Source: Oleimicrobium sp037445575 (GTDB lineage: Bacteria > Zhuqueibacterota > Zhuqueibacteria > JANLFK01 > Oleimicrobiaceae). Taken from it: a DNA stretch of 64,000 bases. The position numbers and the translations under genes were made by a program. A model generated the notes under the pieces. It saw nothing but the letters and a program-made list of their open reading frames with translations. It was not told the DNA's origin and ran no database searches. Every line of letters begins with the position of its first letter. The stretch's first letter is position 1. The stretch spans positions 1 to 64,000 of the forward strand of contig JBBIKH010000003.1 in assembly GCA_037445575.1 (NCBI GenBank), read 5' to 3'. Positions 60,566-64,000 of this stretch are shown here, one piece after another.

Positions 60566-60573
60566 GTGGGCAC

Positions 60574-61089
60574 ATGCGCACGCACCTGAAAGCCACGCTG
60601 TATCTGGGGATCTTTGTAATCCTCCATTTCCTTCACGACCTCACCCACTGGGCTTTTCTCGCCCCTGTGAGCTGCACGAACGAGTCGGTGTTCCAGCACA
60701 TGAAGATGGCCTTTTGGGCCTACCTTTGTGCCAGCCTGATCGAGTTCGCGCGGGCAAGGAAGCTGGGAGCTGACAAGGGTCCGTTTTGGTATCCGGTGCT
60801 CCTCTCGGCAGTCACCGTACCCTGGTTCGTGGTCCTGGTGTGGTACCTTATGCCAGCCCTGCTGGGAAAGGCCGCACCCCTGGTCGTCGAACTTGTCTGG
60901 GCGCCCGTCGTGACCTATACCTCTGGACTCATAGGGGGGACAGTGGAGAAGGCCATCGCGAAGGACAATTTTGACCTGAGTTTCAAAGTTGTGGTGATCG
61001 TTTTGTCGGTCGTGTCGGCAATCTTCTATGTCTGGTTCACCTTCAGGCCGCCGTGGATTGACGTGTTTGTCAACCCCGCCCTGCTCTGA
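60574..61089 (+). CDS. DUF6512-like integral membrane protein
   Basis: 171 residues with about five hydrophobic segments. CTNESVFQHMKMAFWAYL matches the NESVWEHLKL-type hallmark of the DUF6512 family. HFLHDLTHW precedes it and gives several conserved histidines in the first helices. No function is known. The ATG 60574 lies eight bases after the EamA stop, behind GTAGGTGGGC, so it is in the same operon. Confidence 0.78.
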   Translation: MRTHLKATLYLGIFVILHFLHDLTHWAFLAPVSCTNESVFQHMKMAFWAYLCASLIEFARARKLGADKGPFWYPVLLSAVTVPWFVVLVWYLMPALLGKAAPLVVELVWAPVVTYTSGLIGGTVEKAIAKDNFDLSFKVVVIVLSVVSAIFYVWFTFRPPWIDVFVNPALL

Positions 61090-61339
61090 GGGCGCGGTGC
61101 AAGGAAACGCTCTCCGCCGTAAGCCCGGGTCGGCCGGGGGTGAATCGGCTGCTCAGGCGGGTTCAGGTGGCTGGCAGCGCAAGCCTATGCAGTCGCCGCG
61201 GCTGATGTTTTCGGAGAGGGCGAGCTCATCAGAGCCACGGGATTGCAAGTGCCGAAGCCTTCCTGTCTTGAACTCTTCCCTGGGCAAGTGAGGTGCCTCC
61301 GTGTATTAGGGCGACCGTGCGCGTGGCATACCTTTTTTC
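61090..61339. other. intergenic region, no gene called
   Basis: 250 bases with no recognised element. A minus-strand 44-codon frame beginning TTG behind GGAGG reads EEFKTGRLRHLQSRGSDELA but has no family support. Confidence 0.3.
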
Positions 61340-61368
61340 TTGCATGATGCCGGAAATTGTTGTATGTT
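61340..61368 (+). promoter_or_regulatory. sigma-70-type promoter upstream of dgkA
   Basis: TTGCAT (61340-61345), 17 bases, TATGTT (61363-61368). The predicted start is near 61375, giving a leader of about 310 bases before the dgkA ATG. No convincing small gene was found in that leader. Confidence 0.45.
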
Positions 61369-61685
61369 GTCACTCGCATTCCGGCTTAGGGCGGCCGGTC
61401 TGCTGGTCGTCGCCACCCTTACCGGTGGTGTTGGCGCTAGGCGCGGGCACGTATCCCGTTCTCTGCAGCATCGATTGCACCGCCTGCACGGCGGGCCTAT
61501 CGTCTTAAGGGAAGGAACACGTCGGGCGGATCGGCCAAAACGAGTGACTTTGCTTTCCCCGGCTTTACCGGAAGTACCGATTGCGGGCCGCTTGGAGACA
61601 CCTCGAAGGTGGGCGAAGGGAGCGCCGCTCAGGTCGGTGGAGGGGGAGTAGGACGGGACAGCTGGGGGACAAGCGCGGACTGGCA

Positions 61686-62063
61686 ATGAATCGGCAGAAA
61701 TTCTCACTGCGGAATAGGGCGCACGCCTTCCGATATGCGTTTCGCGGTCTGGCCATCGCGCTCCGCGAAGAACACAACATGCGCATCCATCTTGTGGCAG
61801 CCGTGGGCGTAGTCGTCGCGGGCGTGGTGTGCCACATTTCGACCTCTGAGTGGGTGGCAGTCTTTGTTGCCATTGGCCTCGTCATCTCCATGGAGCTCAT
61901 GAATTCAGCGTTGGAGAGGCTTGCCGATGAGGTTCACCCTGAACGCAGTGAGGCTATGGCCAAGATCAAGGACCTGTCGGCAGCGGGGGTGCTGGTGAGC
62001 GCGATCACAGCTTTGGCAATCGGAGTGTGGGTGTTTCTGCCGAAAATCCTCGCCTTGCTGTGA
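61686..62063 (+). CDS. dgkA: diacylglycerol/undecaprenol kinase
   Basis: 125 residues, three membrane helices, the Gram-positive-like DgkA/undecaprenol kinase type. SLRNRAHAFRYAFRGLAIALREEHNMRIH is the family N-terminus. SMELMNSALERLADEVHPERSEAMAKIKDLSAAGVLV carries the catalytic Glu and metal-binding Glu/Asp. It recycles undecaprenol or diacylglycerol by phosphorylation at the membrane. The ATG 61686 is chosen from the family start; its ribosome-binding site is weak. Confidence 0.94.
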   Translation: MNRQKFSLRNRAHAFRYAFRGLAIALREEHNMRIHLVAAVGVVVAGVVCHISTSEWVAVFVAIGLVISMELMNSALERLADEVHPERSEAMAKIKDLSAAGVLVSAITALAIGVWVFLPKILALL

Positions 62064-62170
62064 GGGAATGTTTGCGCCTGGCCGGCCCATGCCCGTGGCC
62101 AGGTGGGTGTCGAGAGGGGAGGGTAGTGTAGACAGGGTCGGGCTCGTTGTTGAAGAGAGGATCTGCCCTG

Positions 62171-63436
62171 ATGGAGCTGTGGACGTTGTTGGCGATGTTG
62201 GTGGTGTTTGCAGTAGCCTGCTTCGCGCTGCGCTGGCCCACGGGTGTGGGATTTCTGCTTTCGGCGCTGGCTGGAGCGGTCTTTGCAGGGAAGGGCGTGC
62301 CTATTCGCCATCTAGTGGAAGGGACCTTCGCCTACCTGGATGCGATGCTGATCATTGCTACCGCGATGATCTTCATGAACGTGCTGCGCGCTACCGGCGC
62401 GCTGGGGTTTCTCAACCGTCTCATCGTGCTCAAACTGGCAGGCCGTCCCTTGCTCTTTCTCATGGTCTCGATGCTGTTTGCCATGTTTCCCGGCTTGCTC
62501 ACCGGGCTGTCGTCCACTTGTGTGCTGACCACCGGGGCGCTGATTGCCCCGACCCTTGTGGCCATGGGCATGCCGCCGGCCACGGTGGGGGCATTTATTG
62601 CCATGGCCGGTGTGTTTGGCATGATCGGCCCGCCCATCAACCTGCCGGTGATGATCATCGGCGCTGGGGTGGATATGCCCTATGTCGGGTTTGACCTGCC
62701 GCTGCTCGTCGCCACGTTGCCGTTGGCTTTGGCGACGGCGGTGCTTATGGGGTACCGGTATGTACGGCGGGCGGACGTAGCGGCCCTGGTTGAGTCACTG
62801 CCGGCAGCGCCTGCGTCGGGGAAGGTTCGCCTGTTGTTGCCCCTGCTGGTGGTGGCGGTGCTGTTGGTGGCGGCACGGGCGGTGCCGCGGGTGGTTCCTG
62901 ACCTCGGACTGCCGCTGGTGTTCGTGCTGGGCAGCGTTGTGGGGTCGGCTAGCGGCACAAGGGTCAGTCTCCTGCGCGAGGCCCGTCAGGGGGTGCGCGA
63001 GGCAGCAGAGATTATGGCGTTGTTGGCTGGTGTTGGTATGTTTGTGCAGGTGATGGCATTGACAGGCGCGCGTGGGGCGCTGGCAGTGGAAACGCTCCGC
63101 CTGCCCACAGTACTGCTCTTTGTGGGCCTGGGGTTGGTAATGCCGGCCTTTGGCTCCGCCTTCGCCTCCGCCACGATCCTGGGTGTGCCGGTGCTCCTGG
63201 CCCTGTTGGGGTACAATGAGATCATCGTAGCAGCGGCGCTTTCCCTTATCGGCGGCGTGGGGGACCTGATGCCGCCCCCCATGCTGCTATGTGCCTTCGC
63301 TGCGCCGATCGTGGGCGAAAGAGAACGCTTGCGCATTCTTCAGAAGGCGCTGCCCTACCTCTTGCTGACGGTGCTGGTCGGCATCGGCATGTTGGTGGGC
63401 GCCAATGGGCTGGCTGTCATACTCCGCGTGCGTTGA
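62171..63436 (+). CDS. TRAP-transporter large-permease (DctM)-like protein
   Basis: 421 residues with about eleven helices. PTGVGFLLSALAGAVFAGKGVPIRHLVEGTF, PGLLTGLSSTCVLTTGALIAPTLVAMGMPPATVGAFIAMAGVFGMIGPPINLPVMIIG and a matching second half (GSAFASATILGVPVLLALLG, GDLMPPPMLLC) are DctM-like. No DctP binding protein or ordinary DctQ subunit is in view. A 52-residue membrane protein and an aspartoacylase-family protein follow. The start is ATG 62171. A carboxylate or amino-acid derivative is a likely substrate. Confidence 0.82.
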   Translation: MELWTLLAMLVVFAVACFALRWPTGVGFLLSALAGAVFAGKGVPIRHLVEGTFAYLDAMLIIATAMIFMNVLRATGALGFLNRLIVLKLAGRPLLFLMVSMLFAMFPGLLTGLSSTCVLTTGALIAPTLVAMGMPPATVGAFIAMAGVFGMIGPPINLPVMIIGAGVDMPYVGFDLPLLVATLPLALATAVLMGYRYVRRADVAALVESLPAAPASGKVRLLLPLLVVAVLLVAARAVPRVVPDLGLPLVFVLGSVVGSASGTRVSLLREARQGVREAAEIMALLAGVGMFVQVMALTGARGALAVETLRLPTVLLFVGLGLVMPAFGSAFASATILGVPVLLALLGYNEIIVAAALSLIGGVGDLMPPPMLLCAFAAPIVGERERLRILQKALPYLLLTVLVGIGMLVGANGLAVILRVR

Positions 63437-63460
63437 GAGCACGATCGATAGGGAGGCATA

Positions 63461-63619
63461 ATGGTATTCGATGTACTGCACTTTGTTTACCTTGGGCTGG
63501 CCGGGATGATCGTGGTGCTGCTCGTCGCCGAGCTGATGGAGAATACCAATTGGCGCTTGCAAGTGAGTGCGGCGATCGCTCTGGTTCCGCTCGTGCTCCG
63601 GGTCCTGCTGGTTCGATGA
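63461..63619 (+). CDS. 52-residue membrane protein between TRAP permease and aspartoacylase-like gene
   Basis: Begins MVFDVLHFVYLGLAGMIVVLLVAELME, one membrane helix, followed by a second hydrophobic helix (AAIALVPLVLRVLLV) and stop. GGGAGG sits five bases before the ATG, and the gene is flanked by cotranscribed genes (24 and 10 bases). It could be a minimal small subunit of the permease, taking the place of DctQ; this is inference from position. No family recognised. Confidence 0.7.
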   Translation: MVFDVLHFVYLGLAGMIVVLLVAELMENTNWRLQVSAAIALVPLVLRVLLVR

Positions 63620-63629
63620 GGTGGGAGCG

Positions 63630-64000
63630 ATGAGAGGCTCTACTGGTCATCGTGTATTTGGGGCAGTCCTTCTGCTTGGCGCATTGTGTGGGGCGTGGAC
63701 AGCAGCACGTGAGTTTCGCCTGATGCGGGTGGAGGAACCGCTTTATCCTGGGCCTGGGGTAACTGCTGTGCGAACGTTGAGCGAGTACGCCCCGAGGCTG
63801 TGCGGCAGCGGGTTGGATACCGAAGTCTACGTCTTGGACAGCGGGCGACCAGGGGGCACCGTGTTGGTCATGGGCGGAACCCATCCCAATGAGCCCGCCG
63901 GCTTTGTGGCGGCGGTCGTGGTGCTGGAATGCGCACAGGTGAGGCAGGGGCGCCTCTTGGTGGTACCGCGCGCCAACAAGAGCGGTTTCAGCTGCACGGA
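63630..64000 (+). CDS. succinylglutamate desuccinylase/aspartoacylase-family protein, cut by window edge
   Basis: The first 123 residues are present. A signal peptide (about 1-26, VFGAVLLLGALCGAWTAA) makes it periplasmic or secreted. Then VLVMGGTHPNEPAGFVAAVVVLE contains the zinc-binding HxxE of the M14-like AstE/AspA family. LLVVPRANKSGF also fits. Expected to hydrolyse an N-acyl amino acid or similar amide, perhaps feeding the TRAP-type permease just upstream. The start ATG 63630 has GGTGGGAG upstream. The remainder lies outside the window. Confidence 0.85.
   Translation, partial: MRGSTGHRVFGAVLLLGALCGAWTAAREFRLMRVEEPLYPGPGVTAVRTLSEYAPRLCGSGLDTEVYVLDSGRPGGTVLVMGGTHPNEPAGFVAAVVVLECAQVRQGRLLVVPRANKSGFSCT

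Noticed and set aside
60064..61089. 341-codon frame joining part of the EamA gene to the DUF6512-like gene
   Set aside because: Only the last 171 codons are protein-like; the first half is a shadow of the EamA gene in another frame.
61160..61290. 44-codon minus-strand frame with TTG start behind GGAGG
   Set aside because: Reasonable start spacing, but no recognised family and no operon partner; too short to call without homology.

Overview
This 64 kb window comes from a GC-rich (about 60 % by eye), Gram-negative-type bacterium. Three long secreted proteins end in type IX secretion (T9SS) or FlgD-like C-terminal domains. There are lamin-tail-domain proteins, a phosphate-selective porin, an isoleucyl-tRNA synthetase with a GxHH active-site motif, and small DUF3098-like and DUF5679-like proteins. 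Together these point to the Fibrobacterota-Chlorobiota-Bacteroidota (FCB) superphylum, probably a candidate lineage of the KSB1/Calditrichota kind rather than Bacteroidota proper, because most promoters that can be read are classical TTGACA/TATAAT types. An 18-base run of N at 39291-39308 marks a scaffold join, so this is a draft or metagenome assembly. The lineage is an inference. No insertion sequence, prophage or CRISPR array was seen.

Layout. 1-18305 (minus strand): housekeeping operons. From right to left these are a GT2 glycosyltransferase, a subtilisin-like FG-GAP protein, coaE, comEC and pyk; then an Aur1-like PAP2 protein, fabH and a PPi-type phosphofructokinase; then yggS, divIVA, a lipoprotein, punA and ileS. 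18451-24548 (plus): a six-hairpin glycosidase-like protein, a UroD-family protein, and an SppA peptidase fused to a barrel-like domain. 24549-26180: a hairpin-rich stretch, two small genes and tRNA-Val/tRNA-Asp. 26181-32591 (minus): an aconitase-family pair, two unknown small proteins, an Fpg-like protein lacking its catalytic N-terminus, a radical SAM protein, a GIY-YIG nuclease and an AGCS symporter. 32694-34862 (plus): a ParB-like protein with a spore-photoproduct-lyase-like protein.

35206-48307 is the most coherent accessory unit. A minus-strand operon encodes a membrane-anchored PhnD-like binding protein, a sensor kinase and an NtrC-family sigma-54 activator. Across the divergent intergenic region lies a full-match -24/-12 sigma-54 promoter. 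It faces a plus-strand cluster: an unknown 208-residue protein, a CYTH phosphatase, an SLC13 anion transporter, a DUF47/Pit phosphate transporter pair, a phosphate-selective porin, two lamin-tail-domain proteins and an SdiA-regulated-like lipoprotein, closed by a strong intrinsic terminator. I read this as a three-component, sigma-54-driven phosphate or oxyanion acquisition regulon that does not use PhoB.

48675-57965: a giant C25 (gingipain-like) protease carrying two ILEI/FAM3-type domains, then three surface-polysaccharide genes. 58330-64000: a soluble PAS kinase, an EamA transporter, a DUF6512-like membrane protein, dgkA, and a TRAP-type permease followed by a 52-residue membrane protein and the start of an aspartoacylase-family protein that runs off the window.
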